Assembly (NCBI RefSeq): GCF_946481715.1
Contig: NZ_CAMLOV010000076.1
Span: 1 to 24,754 of the forward strand
DNA: 24,754 nt
Direction: 5' to 3'
DNA from: an uncultured Mucilaginibacter sp.
GTDB taxonomy: Bacteria; Bacteroidota; Bacteroidia; Sphingobacteriales; Sphingobacteriaceae
Shown here in pieces: positions 8,998 to 16,977 of the stretch. A model generated the notes under the pieces. It did no database searches and was not told the DNA's origin. It saw only the letters and a program-made list of their open reading frames with translations. Made by a program: the position numbers and the translations under genes. Every line of letters starts with the position of its first letter. Positions within the stretch are counted from its first letter, which is position 1.

Positions 8998-9935
8998 TGA
9001 AAAACGCCTTTAAACCATTTTATATCCTACTGGCCTGCATGGTAATTATAACCGTTTATTCCTGCGGCAGCAAGGCGCCCGATGAGGAAGAAGAAGCTAC
9101 TTCCGATGCCCAAACCCCGATAACTATTACTACGGTGGATAACAGCGCAATGGCTGATTCGATCGAACTGAATGCCACTTCTATCTTCCTGCAAAAAAAC
9201 TATGTAAAGGCAAACGCTATTGGCTATATCCAAAAGGTAAATATACAGCCCGGGCACTACGTGGAAAAAGGGCAGCTGATGTTCACCATAAAAACCAAGG
9301 AGGCACAAAGCATTGGCAATACCATCAACGTGCTGGATACCACCTTTAAGTTTACCGGCATCAACAGCATCCGCGCATCGCGCAGTGGCTACGTAACCGA
9401 ATTAACACACCAGGCAGGTGATTATGTGCAGGATGGCGACCAACTGGCCACCATCAGCGACAGGGAAAGCTTCGCTTTTGTATTGCAATTACCCTATGAA
9501 CTAAAGAGAACATTACAAAACAACCAGTACCTAACACTTACCCTGCCCGACGGCGAAAAACTGAACGGGCATGTAGCCTCCACTATGCCGTCTGTGGATA
9601 CGCTTTCGCAAACGCAAGGCATTGTTATTAAAGTAAACAATGCGCACCCCATACCCGAAAACTTGGTTGCGAAAGCACTGCTCATCAAGTCGGCAAAAAG
9701 CAGTGCGCCGTCGTTGCCAAAATCGGCTGTATTATCCAACGAAACACAGGATGAGTTTTGGGTGATGAAGCTGGTTAACGATACCATAGCAATTAAAACG
9801 TTGATAAAAAAAGGCATCGAGTCGGGCGGGAGGGTGGAAATACTGTCGCCAAAATTTAACGCAAACGACCGCATCGCCATAAGCGGCAATTATGGTTTAG
9901 CAGATACCGCTAGGGTTAAAGTTGTGAAGCCATGA
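8994..9935 (+). CDS. RND efflux periplasmic adaptor (membrane-fusion lipoprotein)
   Basis: This protein of 313 residues (MMKNAFKPF) carries a lipoprotein signal with lipobox VYSC, so Cys24 would be acylated, followed by an acidic linker (DEEEEA). Two lipoyl/barrel-sandwich halves are visible (AIGYIQKVNIQPGHYVEKGQ and ASRSGYVTELTHQAGDYVQDG), then a beta-barrel and membrane-proximal region. The hairpin between the lipoyl halves is very short, as in many Bacteroidota adaptors. Two adjacent ATGs (8994 and 8997) are possible. GGAG at 8987-8990 is spaced better for the second, and a TTG at 8985 is less likely. It overlaps the TolC-like gene by 4 nt and the pump gene by 4 nt (ATGA), so it lies inside a tightly coupled operon. 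It should link the inner-membrane pump to the outer-membrane channel. Confidence 0.92.
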   Translation: MMKNAFKPFYILLACMVIITVYSCGSKAPDEEEEATSDAQTPITITTVDNSAMADSIELNATSIFLQKNYVKANAIGYIQKVNIQPGHYVEKGQLMFTIKTKEAQSIGNTINVLDTTFKFTGINSIRASRSGYVTELTHQAGDYVQDGDQLATISDRESFAFVLQLPYELKRTLQNNQYLTLTLPDGEKLNGHVASTMPSVDTLSQTQGIVIKVNNAHPIPENLVAKALLIKSAKSSAPSLPKSAVLSNETQDEFWVMKLVNDTIAIKTLIKKGIESGGRVEILSPKFNANDRIAISGNYGLADTARVKVVKP

Positions 9936-12900
9936 ACGAGCTGGAAAACTTTTTTATCACCCATAAAAAGCCCATCAGCCTGGTATTGTTTATTGTGCTG
10001 CTTGGCGGGATATTTTCCTATTCGCGGCTGCAAACATCACTTTTCCCCGAAATAACCTTCCCTAAAATAAAGATCATTGCCGATGCGGGGCTACAACCCG
10101 TAAATAAGATGATGGTTACGGTGACAAAACCGCTGGAGAACGCCGTAAAACAAGTGCCCGGCCTGCATTACGTGCGCAGCACCACCAGTCGCGGCAGTTG
10201 CGAGATATCGGCCTATATGAACTGGGATGCAGATATCGACCTGAGCCAGCAACGCATCGAATCGCGCATAGCGCAGATAAAAAACGACTTGCCACCCGAT
10301 GTGAACATATCGGTAGAGAAAATGAACCCGTCCATCCTCCCGGTGAGCGGCTACACGCTGGAGAGCCACAACCTCTCACCTATCGAACTAAAGCAACTCG
10401 CCACTTATACAGTAAAGCCCTTCCTTTCGCAAGTGGATGGTGTATCCGAAATAAGGGTTATCGGCGGTAAAACCAAGGAGTACTGGCTGGTGCTCGACAG
10501 GCAAAAAATGAGCGCCCTGGGCCTTACGCCGGATATAATTACCAATACGCTTACGCAAACGGCGTTCATCAAAGCAAACGGGTACCTGGCAGATTATAAA
10601 ATGCTGTACCTCACCGTTACCGACGCAAGTGTAAATACCAGCGAACAGTTGCAAAACCTGGTAGTAAGCAATAACCGTAAGCGGGTTATCCAATTAAAAG
10701 ACATTGCCGAAATACAAATAAACCCCGGTGTAGAATACACCAAAATTAACGCCAACGGGCACGAAGGGGTACTAATAGCGGTTATTAAACAACCAAACTC
10801 CAACCTGATAGACCTTTCTTCGGCCATGGCTGCGAAAGTTGCCGAACTGCAAAAGGTATTGGCTAAAGGCGTAACGCTAAAACCCTATTATGTACAGGCC
10901 GATTTTGTAAACGAATCGGTAAAGAGCGTGAGCGACAGTTTGTGGATAGGACTGGCGCTGGCTATTATTGTAGCCATTATATTTTTGCGGTCGTTAAAGG
11001 CAAGTGCCACCATATTAATTACCATCCCCATTACGCTTTGCCTTACGCTGATAGTACTTTACGCGGCGGGGTACACCTTAAATATCATGACACTGGGCGC
11101 CATTGCCGCGGCCATTGGTTTAATTATAGATGATGCCATTGTGGTAGTAGAACAGATACACCGCACACACGAGGAACACCCCGATGAACCAACTCTGAGC
11201 CTATTGCAAAAAGCTATCGATTACCTGTTCCCCGCCATGGTGGGTTCATCGGTGAGTACCATTGTGATATTTATTCCCTTTTTAGTGATGACCGGGGTTT
11301 CCGGGGCGTACTTTAAAGTGATGACGGATACCATGATCATTACGCTGGTATGTTCGTTTTTTGTAACCTGGATAGGCTTGCCGGTGGTGTATCTGTTGCT
11401 TACCAAAGAGAAACCAGCCGCAAAACAGCAGGCAAAAGAAGAAGTACACGAGGTAAAAAGGCAGCGCTGGGTGTCGTTCTTCATCCTTAACCCGCTTATC
11501 AGCATTGTAATGATATTAGCGCTGGTATTGGTAATTGTATTTATACCCGGCAGGTTAGAAACCGGTTTTTTACCCGATATGGATGAAGGCAGCATAGTGC
11601 TTGATTATACCTCCCCTCCGGGCACTTCGCTGGAAGAAACCGACCGGATGCTGCGCGAAATCGAAAAACTTATTATTAAAGAACCCGATGTGGCCACGTA
11701 CTCTCGCCGTACGGGTACACAAATGGGTTTTTTTATTACCGAGCCTAATACCGGCGACTACTTGATACAATTAAAAAAAGAGCATGATAAAACATCGGAA
11801 GAAGTTATTAGCGATTTGCGGCAGCAGATAGAAGCTTCCCAACCGGCACTAAGGGTGGATTTTGGACAGGTGATCGGGGATATGCTGGGCGATTTGATGA
11901 CCTCCACCCAGCCCATCGAAATAAAGATATTTGGCGACGACCAGGCAAAGCTACAGGCATTAGCCAAACAGATAGCAGATATAACCACCAATACTAAAGG
12001 CACAGCCGATGTATTTGATGGCATTGTAATAGCCGGCCCATCGGTAAATATCGTGCCCGATTACCGCAAACTGGCCCAATACAACCTTACCCCTGCAGCG
12101 TTGCAAACCCAGGTACAGTCGGCATTAGAGGGTACTGTGATTGGCAACCTGTTCGAGCGGGAGCAGCAATCTCTCATACGCCTGGTGTACCCCGGCAGCC
12201 GCCAACAGGATGTATCCGGCATAAAAAACCTGAATATATTTTTAGCAGACGGCAGGCTGATACCCATTACCTCGCTGGCCAATGTAGAGCTCCACCCCGG
12301 CGATGCAGAGGTAGAGCGCGAAAACCTGCAGGCGATGGGCGTTATCAGCGCCCGGCTGGAAAACGCCGACCTTGGCAGCGTTATACCCGCTATCCAAAAA
12401 AGCATCCGCGATAAGGTGAACCTGCCTCCCGGCTATCATGTGGAATATGGCGGCGCTTATGCCGAGCAGCAGCAATCGTTTAAAGAATTGCTGATGATAT
12501 TAATTACCTCCAGCCTGCTTGTGTTCGGGGTGATACTATTCCTGTTTAAGCAATTCAGGATTGCCCTGCTCATTTTAGTGCTAGCGGTGTTGGGTATAGG
12601 CGGCAGCATTTTGGCGCTTTTCTTAACCAATACGCCCTTAAACGTAGGCAGCTACACCGGGCTGATCATGATAGTAGGCATCATTGGCGAAAACGCCATC
12701 TTTACCTTTTGGCAATTCCGCGAGAGTGCAAAAACCAGCAGCATAGATGATGCAATAGTTTATTCCATCTCTACCCGCCTCCGCCCAAAGCTTATGACAG
12801 CCTTCGGCGCTATAATAGCCCTTGCACCATTGGCCTTGGGTATTGGTGCCGGTGCCCAATTGCACCAGCCATTGGCCATTGCCGTAATAGGCGGCTTTTT

Positions 12901-12991
12901 GGCTGCCCTGCCACTGCTATTGATCGTTTTGCCGAGTATGATACGGGTATTTTATAAGAACCATACTTTTGGCGTGAAGGCGGTAAAGTAG
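9932..12991 (+). CDS. RND-family efflux pump, inner-membrane subunit
   Basis: At 1019 residues this is full length for an RND permease, with the usual two-fold repeat of one helix, a large periplasmic loop and a helix bundle. The proton-relay motif in TM4 is GLIIDDAIVVVEQ with Asp400, Asp401 and Glu407. The position of AcrB Lys940 in TM10 is taken by Glu (VGIIGENAIFTF, near residue 920). The charged relay is therefore not identical to the drug-pump (HAE1) or metal-pump (HME) archetype. Substrate class cannot be read from the sequence. Sequence features such as MGFFITEPNTGDYLIQL are typical of the broad CzcA/HAE-like family annotated in Bacteroidota. It is the last gene of the regulator-kinase-TolC-adaptor-pump run, with no clear terminator after it. 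Confidence 0.94.
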   Translation: MNELENFFITHKKPISLVLFIVLLGGIFSYSRLQTSLFPEITFPKIKIIADAGLQPVNKMMVTVTKPLENAVKQVPGLHYVRSTTSRGSCEISAYMNWDADIDLSQQRIESRIAQIKNDLPPDVNISVEKMNPSILPVSGYTLESHNLSPIELKQLATYTVKPFLSQVDGVSEIRVIGGKTKEYWLVLDRQKMSALGLTPDIITNTLTQTAFIKANGYLADYKMLYLTVTDASVNTSEQLQNLVVSNNRKRVIQLKDIAEIQINPGVEYTKINANGHEGVLIAVIKQPNSNLIDLSSAMAAKVAELQKVLAKGVTLKPYYVQADFVNESVKSVSDSLWIGLALAIIVAIIFLRSLKASATILITIPITLCLTLIVLYAAGYTLNIMTLGAIAAAIGLIIDDAIVVVEQIHRTHEEHPDEPTLSLLQKAIDYLFPAMVGSSVSTIVIFIPFLVMTGVSGAYFKVMTDTMIITLVCSFFVTWIGLPVVYLLLTKEKPAAKQQAKEEVHEVKRQRWVSFFILNPLISIVMILALVLVIVFIPGRLETGFLPDMDEGSIVLDYTSPPGTSLEETDRMLREIEKLIIKEPDVATYSRRTGTQMGFFITEPNTGDYLIQLKKEHDKTSEEVISDLRQQIEASQPALRVDFGQVIGDMLGDLMTSTQPIEIKIFGDDQAKLQALAKQIADITTNTKGTADVFDGIVIAGPSVNIVPDYRKLAQYNLTPAALQTQVQSALEGTVIGNLFEREQQSLIRLVYPGSRQQDVSGIKNLNIFLADGRLIPITSLANVELHPGDAEVERENLQAMGVISARLENADLGSVIPAIQKSIRDKVNLPPGYHVEYGGAYAEQQQSFKELLMILITSSLLVFGVILFLFKQFRIALLILVLAVLGIGGSILALFLTNTPLNVGSYTGLIMIVGIIGENAIFTFWQFRESAKTSSIDDAIVYSISTRLRPKLMTAFGAIIALAPLALGIGAGAQLHQPLAIAVIGGFLAALPLLLIVLPSMIRVFYKNHTFGVKAVK

Positions 12992-13007
12992 CCGGTTTGC
13001 TCCTTGA

Positions 13008-13278
13008 TTATGGTATAGCTTTAAATAAAAACAATGGCGTAAGTACCACATTCAAAACAATCATCACTACCCCTAAATATTTATTAAACCTCCCGCCAAG
13101 TTTCAGCAATGAAATACCTATCACTATCCCGCCAAATAACGGCATCAAAGTAAGTAAGCACTACCGGATCAGGCGGGTAAAAATCAATATTGAAAAGGCC
13201 AAGAGTGTCGGGCAGATAGAGGTAGATATCGTAAAGGCAGAGGATATAAACAATAAAAAGGGCGGTTCTCTTGCGCAT
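13008..13278 (-). pseudogene. Small three-helix membrane protein gene, probably broken by a 4-bp duplication
   Basis: The minus strand from ATG at 13278 reads MRKRTALFIVYILCLYDIYL and continues to about PDPVVLT, with plausible codon use. A different frame then carries LMPLFGGIVIGISLLKLGG, NKYLGVVMIVLNVVLTPLFL and FKAIP before a stop at 13008-13010. The switch point is a tandem CTTACTTACTT (AAGTAAGTAAG on the plus strand, 13148-13158). Removing one 4-bp unit joins both frames into one protein of 88 residues with three hydrophobic helices. If the frame stays unbroken as read, the product ends at 13084 after losing two helices. I do not recognise the family. The size and helix layout resemble the intact small protein at 23493. 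The reconstruction is inference and the gene may never have been functional. Confidence 0.4.
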
Positions 13279-13367
13279 AGCTATAAAGCTATCTAATATC
13301 TTCCAATTATTAAAAACATATTGGGGCTGCAATAAAAGCTGCCTTCAACATTATCGTCAAGTCGTTG

Positions 13368-13452
13368 CAGAAGATGTGAGATTCGAACTCACGCAGGGTT
13401 TTACACCTGTACAGATTAGCAGTCTGCTGCCGTACCACTTGGCTAATCTTCT
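13368..13452 (-). tRNA. tRNA-Ser(GCT)
   Basis: This is an 85-nt class II cloverleaf: 7-bp acceptor (AGAAGAT/ATCTTCT), D arm, anticodon loop CTGCTAA with anticodon GCT at 13418-13420, an 18-nt variable region that pairs CAGG with CCTG, and a T arm GTGAG/CTCAC with loop TTCGAAT. The discriminator is G. The 3' CCA is not encoded. It is the last tRNA of the four-gene minus-strand cluster, 9 nt after tRNA-Leu(TAA). Confidence 0.95.
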
Positions 13453-13461
13453 GTTTTTTCG

Positions 13462-13534
13462 TACCCCCAACGGGATTCGAACCCGTACAATTGGAGTTTA
13501 AGTCCAATGCGACTGCCAATTACGCCATGGGGGC
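13462..13534 (-). tRNA. tRNA with Leu anticodon TAA, short (class I) variable loop
   Basis: This 73-nt cloverleaf has acceptor GCCCCCA/TGGGGGT with a G1-U72 wobble, a leucine-like D arm (GGCGTAATTGGCAGTCGC), anticodon stem TTGGA/TCCAA with loop CTTAAAC (anticodon TAA at 13498-13500), variable loop TTGT only, T arm ACGGG/CCCGT with TTCGAAT, and discriminator A73. CCA is not encoded. Bacterial tRNA-Leu normally has a variable arm of about 10-15 nt or more, so the 4-nt loop is atypical. By anticodon it would read TTA/TTG. The charged amino acid is not proven. Confidence 0.85.
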
Positions 13535-13553
13535 AGTCTTAATTTTATTTTTG

Positions 13554-13627
13554 TACTCCCAACGGGATTCGAACCCATACACCTGGAGTTTGAATCCAGT
13601 GCGACTACCAGTTACCGCCATGGGAGC
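13554..13627 (-). tRNA. tRNA with Leu anticodon CAA, short (class I) variable loop
   Basis: This 74-nt cloverleaf has acceptor GCTCCCA/TGGGAGT (G1-U72), D arm GGCGGTAACTGGTAGTCGC, anticodon stem CTGGA/TCCAG with loop TTCAAAC (anticodon CAA at 13590-13592), variable loop GTGT, T arm ATGGG/CCCGT and discriminator A. It shares most of its 3' half with the TAA tRNA, but its acceptor stem has a compensated T3-A70 pair. It begins 3 nt after the 3' end of tRNA-Leu(TAG), and CCA is not encoded. Confidence 0.85.
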
Positions 13628-13630
13628 GTG

Positions 13631-13703
13631 TACCCTCACCCGGATTCGAACCGGGACACCCGGTGCCTAAAACCGGTGCGACTGCCAATTACGCCATGAG
13701 GGC
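13631..13703 (-). tRNA. tRNA with Leu anticodon TAG, short (class I) variable loop
   Basis: This 73-nt cloverleaf has acceptor GCCCTCA/TGAGGGT (G1-U72), D arm GGCGTAATTGGCAGTCGC, anticodon stem CCGGT/ACCGG with loop TTTAGGC (anticodon TAG at 13667-13669, reading CTN), variable loop GTGT, T arm CCCGG/CCGGG with TTCGAAT and discriminator A. All stems pair fully although many pairs differ from its two neighbours, which argues for a maintained fold. It is the first gene of the cluster. Its 5' end touches the T-run of the hairpin at 13711-13739. Confidence 0.85.
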
Positions 13704-13743
13704 AAAAAAAAAGGCCTCTTGAAATAATCAAGAGGCCTTTTTT
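13704..13743. terminator. Strong bidirectional intrinsic terminator
   Basis: AAGGCCTCTTGA (13711-13722) and TCAAGAGGCCTT (13728-13739) form a perfect 12-bp stem with a 5-nt loop. A run of nine A precedes it (T9 on the minus strand) and a T-run follows it on the plus strand. On the minus strand it would stop transcription exactly at the 5' end of the tRNA-Leu(TAG) gene, an odd place for a terminator. Confidence 0.85.
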
Positions 13744-13779
13744 AAAAGTTTATATTTTAATCCATAGCAATCCTCTCAA

Positions 13780-13986
13780 TCATTCGGTGACGAATAACTT
13801 AATAAGAGGCTGTATAGATTTCTGTTGTTCACGACGCAATGATAGGAAATATTTTTGAATTTCCAACAATTTAAGTTCTGCTACATACAAATCCAAAAAA
13901 AAGGCCCAAATCTGTCGCTGCCGCGAGCGTCCCTGCTTCTTGCCAGATGGACAAGACAGGCGTTCTATGGATTTACATATGCAAAA
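13780..13986 (-). other. 68-codon open stretch with no start codon, possible gene remnant or repeat
   Basis: Between a TGA at 13987-13989 and a TGA at 13780-13782 the minus strand stays open for 68 codons and looks protein-like (for example SGKKQGRSRQRQIWAFFLDL, then KLLEIQKYFLSLRREQQ). It has no ATG and overlaps the last codons of the orphan gene in another frame. It contains an interrupted hairpin (CCTG, 2-nt bulge, TCTTG at 13932-13942 against 13952-13960). It may be the decayed end of a gene or a multi-copy repeat. I cannot identify it. Confidence 0.2.
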
Positions 13987-14513
13987 TCAAACCATTCGCA
14001 AGCTTTGTAAAAATCAAAATACAAACTATGCTCCACTATAGATACAAAATGCTCGGGTATCCAGCAATATAGCACTCCAAGGCGTTCCCTGTTATCAACA
14101 TCATTTTCCAGGTAAAACCATGTATCAATTGGAGGTATGTCAAATTCGTCAAAAAACAATTGACTTTCAATTACCATAACCCCATCAGTATTTGAACATC
14201 CTAATTCAATTTTTAATATCCTGCCTAATTCGGCTAAATTATCATAGAGTTCGTATGGCATATCTTCCCTTCGCGTCAAAACCTGCTTTAACCCTTCCAT
14301 ATAGTTTGACATACTTTTGTAGTTAGCTAATGTCCAAATAACATAGCCATCTTCACCCTCCTCATAAAGAGGTTCTCCGTTTACAACCGGGTGAGTTTGA
14401 CGGAATACCGTGCCATAAAAACCGTCCGAATAATCAGACTCTTTCATTAGCTTATTAGTCCATGAAACTACCTTATTCAAATTATCGTTGAATTCTTTCC
14501 GGTTTATATCCAT
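13965..14513 (-). CDS. Hypothetical protein, AT-rich orphan
   Basis: This is an intact 182-residue frame starting MDINRKEFNDNLNKVVSW and ending WFDFAYVNP. It has no signal peptide or membrane helix and should be a soluble cytoplasmic protein. It is acidic and rich in Trp, Tyr and Phe (YVIWTLANYKSMSNYMEG, IDTWFYLENDVDNRERLG). I do not recognise the family. Size and composition resemble small immunity or accessory proteins, but no motif supports that. Codon use looks more AT-rich than its neighbours. It lies between a tRNA cluster and a housekeeping gene, so recent acquisition is plausible. It is downstream of the hppA terminator, in the same orientation as hppA. No promoter was identified. Confidence 0.7.
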   Translation of the reverse strand: MDINRKEFNDNLNKVVSWTNKLMKESDYSDGFYGTVFRQTHPVVNGEPLYEEGEDGYVIWTLANYKSMSNYMEGLKQVLTRREDMPYELYDNLAELGRILKIELGCSNTDGVMVIESQLFFDEFDIPPIDTWFYLENDVDNRERLGVLYCWIPEHFVSIVEHSLYFDFYKACEWFDFAYVNP

Positions 14514-14538
14514 TATCTAAAGCTACTAATTCCCAAAC

Positions 14539-14567
14539 AAAAAAGCCCCAATTTTCATCGGGGCTTT
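14539..14567 (-). terminator. Intrinsic terminator of the pyrophosphatase gene
   Basis: AAAGCCCC (14542-14549) pairs perfectly with GGGGCTTT (14560-14567) across a 10-nt loop. On the minus strand the hairpin is followed by a six-T run (A run 14539-14544). It lies 19 bp after the hppA stop codon and separates hppA from the orphan gene. Confidence 0.85.
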
Positions 14568-14585
14568 CCTATATCTAAAGACAGA

Positions 14586-16826
14586 TTATATCTTCTTATC
14601 CACATGCACTACATGCACATTCATTGATTGTACTTTCTCCTGCTTTTGCATTAGTTTGTTGGTATTGTCGGCAGTGTTTAAGTGCGGGGCAATAACTAAC
14701 GAAACGATTGACATCAGTTTGATAAGGATATTCATGGATGGGCCAGAAGTATCTTTGAATGGATCACCTACGGTATCGCCGGTTACGGATGCTTTATGCG
14801 GTTCAGATTTTTTATAATAGATCTCGCCGTTTATCTCTACGCCTTTCTCGAACGATTTTTTAGCGTTATCCCATGCCCCACCGGCATTGCTTTGGAAAAT
14901 ACCCATCAATACGCCCGATACGGTAACACCTGCCAACAAACCGCCCAGTACTTCGGGGCCGAAAGTAAAACCGATAATAATTGGTGTGATCAGTGCGATA
15001 AGGCCCGGTGCAACCATCTCGCGGATAGATGCCTTGGTTGATATCTCCACGCATTTCTCATACTCAGGGCGTGCCTTGTACTCCATAATGCCCGGGATCT
15101 CGCGGAACTGGCGGCGAACTTCCTCCACCATGGCCATTGCGGCGCGGCCCACAGCCGATATACACAAGGCCGAAAAGATGAATGGGATCATCCCGCCCAC
15201 AAACAAGCCTGCCAAAACATTGGCTTTATAAATATCGATATGCTCGATGCCCGCAACACCCACAAATGCCGCAAATAGCGCCAGCGAGGTTAATGCGGCA
15301 GAAGCAATAGCAAAACCTTTACCTGTTGCGGCTGTGGTGTTACCTACAGCATCCAGGTTATCGGTACGGTGGCGTACTTCTTCGGGCAGGCGGCTCATTT
15401 CGGCAATACCACCTGCGTTATCTGCAATTGGGCCAAATGCGTCTATTGCCAATTGCATAGCTGTAGTAGCCATCATACCGGCTGCTGCGATAGCTACGCC
15501 ATATAAACCTGCAAAAAAGTAAGAGCCATAAATACCGGCTGCTAAAACCAAAATTGGCAATACGGTAGATTCCATACCCACAGCCAAACCACCTATAATA
15601 TTGGTAGCATGCCCGGTTGCCGACTGCCTGATGATACTCATTACCGGGCGTTTGCCCATAGCGGTATAGTACTCGGTGATGATAGACATTAATGTACCTA
15701 CAACCAAACCTACCAGTATCGACCCAAAAACACCATTTTTGGTAAACACAAGCGAGCCTGCTTTTACCGCATGGTTTGCATCCTCATCGCGCAGCATGTG
15801 GAATTGTGTATCGGGCAGCATCCATTGTACCAAAAAGTAGGTGGCAATTGCTGTTAAGATAATAGATGCCCAGTTACCTATATTAAGCGCTTTTTGTACG
15901 CTGTCTGTTTCGTTTTTAATTTTCACCATGGCGGCGCCAACGATAGAAAATATAAGGCCTAAACCTGCAATAACCATCGGCAACAAAACCGGGGCTATAC
16001 CGCCAAAATTATCCGGGGAAACTATCTCGCGGCCTAAAACCATGGTAGCAAGCATTGTAGCTACGTACGAGCCAAAAAGATCGGCACCCATACCGGCAAC
16101 ATCACCTACGTTATCACCTACGTTATCGGCAATGGTAGCAGGGTTGCGCACGTCATCTTCGGGGATGCCGGCTTCTACTTTACCTACTAAATCCGCGCCT
16201 ACGTCGGCAGCTTTGGTATAAATACCGCCACCTACACGGGCAAACAGCGCGATGGATTCTGCACCAAGCGAGAAGCCTGCCAGCACATCAAGGGCCTTAG
16301 CCATTGCTTCGCCGTTTACATCAGCACCTACAACGTTTTTAACATACATCGTATAAAAGACGATAAATAGCGAGCCCAAGCCTATGATAGCCAAACCCGC
16401 AACGCCAAGGCCCATAACGGTACCGCCTGTAAACGATACTTTAAGTGCCTGTGCCAAACTGGTTTTAGCCGCTTGCGTAGTGCGTACGTTTGATTTGGTA
16501 GCGATGCGCATACCCAGGTAACCCGCAAAAGCCGACAAGAATGCGCCTATCAAAAATGATATGGCGATAATTGGACTGGAAGTAGCAACGGTGGTGCCGC
16601 TCCATGCAAGCAGTAAACCAGCAACTACTACAAAGTAGCCCAGTACTTTCCATTCGGCACGTAAAAAGGCCATTGCCCCATCAGCAATGTAACCGGCCAA
16701 TTGGTTCATAGAAGCATCGCCGGTTTCTTGCTTGGTAACCCAGGCCGATTTGATGGCCATAATAAGTATGCCGACGAGGCCAAAAACAGGAATTAAGTAA
16801 ATTAAGTAAGTGTTCAAAAAATCCAT
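14586..16826 (-). CDS. hppA: Membrane-bound, ion-translocating pyrophosphatase, K+-dependent type
   Basis: This 746-residue, many-helix inner-membrane enzyme hydrolyses pyrophosphate to drive Na+ or H+ across the membrane. The pyrophosphate-binding signature [13 protein letters not shown] lies near residue 207, followed by [19 protein letters not shown] second acidic set appears later ([17 protein letters not shown]) and near the C-terminus ([25 protein letters not shown]). [10 protein letters not shown] (about 494-503) has Ala where K+-independent members have Lys, which points to the K+-dependent class. The sequence alone does not settle Na+ versus H+. The start is ATG 16826 ([16 protein letters not shown]). 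A TTG two codons upstream is less likely. Its 3' end has a clear terminator and it forms its own transcription unit, divergent from the permease gene. Confidence 0.96.
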   Translation of the reverse strand: MDFLNTYLIYLIPVFGLVGILIMAIKSAWVTKQETGDASMNQLAGYIADGAMAFLRAEWKVLGYFVVVAGLLLAWSGTTVATSSPIIAISFLIGAFLSAFAGYLGMRIATKSNVRTTQAAKTSLAQALKVSFTGGTVMGLGVAGLAIIGLGSLFIVFYTMYVKNVVGADVNGEAMAKALDVLAGFSLGAESIALFARVGGGIYTKAADVGADLVGKVEAGIPEDDVRNPATIADNVGDNVGDVAGMGADLFGSYVATMLATMVLGREIVSPDNFGGIAPVLLPMVIAGLGLIFSIVGAAMVKIKNETDSVQKALNIGNWASIILTAIATYFLVQWMLPDTQFHMLRDEDANHAVKAGSLVFTKNGVFGSILVGLVVGTLMSIITEYYTAMGKRPVMSIIRQSATGHATNIIGGLAVGMESTVLPILVLAAGIYGSYFFAGLYGVAIAAAGMMATTAMQLAIDAFGPIADNAGGIAEMSRLPEEVRHRTDNLDAVGNTTAATGKGFAIASAALTSLALFAAFVGVAGIEHIDIYKANVLAGLFVGGMIPFIFSALCISAVGRAAMAMVEEVRRQFREIPGIMEYKARPEYEKCVEISTKASIREMVAPGLIALITPIIIGFTFGPEVLGGLLAGVTVSGVLMGIFQSNAGGAWDNAKKSFEKGVEINGEIYYKKSEPHKASVTGDTVGDPFKDTSGPSMNILIKLMSIVSLVIAPHLNTADNTNKLMQKQEKVQSMNVHVVHVDKKI

Positions 16827-16862
16827 ATGCAATTTTAGTTTATAAGTGTGCCGGTTAAAAAA

Positions 16863-16880
16863 TTACACGCGGGTGTGTAA
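16863..16880. repeat. Perfect 6-bp inverted repeat in the hppA leader
   Basis: TTACAC (16863-16868) and GTGTAA (16875-16880) are perfect reverse complements with a 6-nt spacer, about 37-55 nt upstream of the hppA start. It would lie in the leader of the candidate promoter at 16895-16921. It could be a small hairpin or an operator. No function is known to me. Confidence 0.3.
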
Positions 16881-16894
16881 AAAATTGGTTGGTG

Positions 16895-16921
16895 CAAAAT
16901 AGTAAAATTATTTCTTTACAA
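16895..16921 (-). promoter_or_regulatory. Candidate hppA promoter
   Basis: On the minus strand TTG (16921-16919) is followed after 17 nt by TATTTTG (16901-16895), close to the Bacteroidota TTTG...TAnnTTTG pattern but one base short in the -7 element. It would give a leader of about 60 nt. Confidence 0.35.
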
Positions 16922-16977
16922 TAGAATGTCAAAATTTAAAGTTTTTGAATAGCTTAGGGATTTAATTTAAACTATTA

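Noticed and set aside
12997..13296. Plus-strand frame of 99 codons after the RND gene
   Set aside because: Its product is Ile/Lys-rich with no recognisable features, and the opposite strand carries the better membrane-protein-like reading.
13321..13345. Possible terminator after tRNA-Ser (GGCAGC/GCAGCC)
   Set aside because: The arms contain a central mismatch and no T-run follows at the right place.
13271..13501. Plus-strand open frame of 76 codons
   Set aside because: It runs across two tRNA genes on the opposite strand and its product resembles translated tRNA (for example RTPNGIRTRTIGV).
13361..13710. CRISPR-like array suggested by regularly spaced similar segments
   Set aside because: The repeated segments are T arms and D arms of tandem tRNA genes. 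Unit lengths of 73-85 nt and complete cloverleaf pairing explain them.
15247..15522. Plus-strand frame inside the pyrophosphatase gene
   Set aside because: It is Ala/Pro-rich antisense of a highly conserved enzyme and has no independent support.
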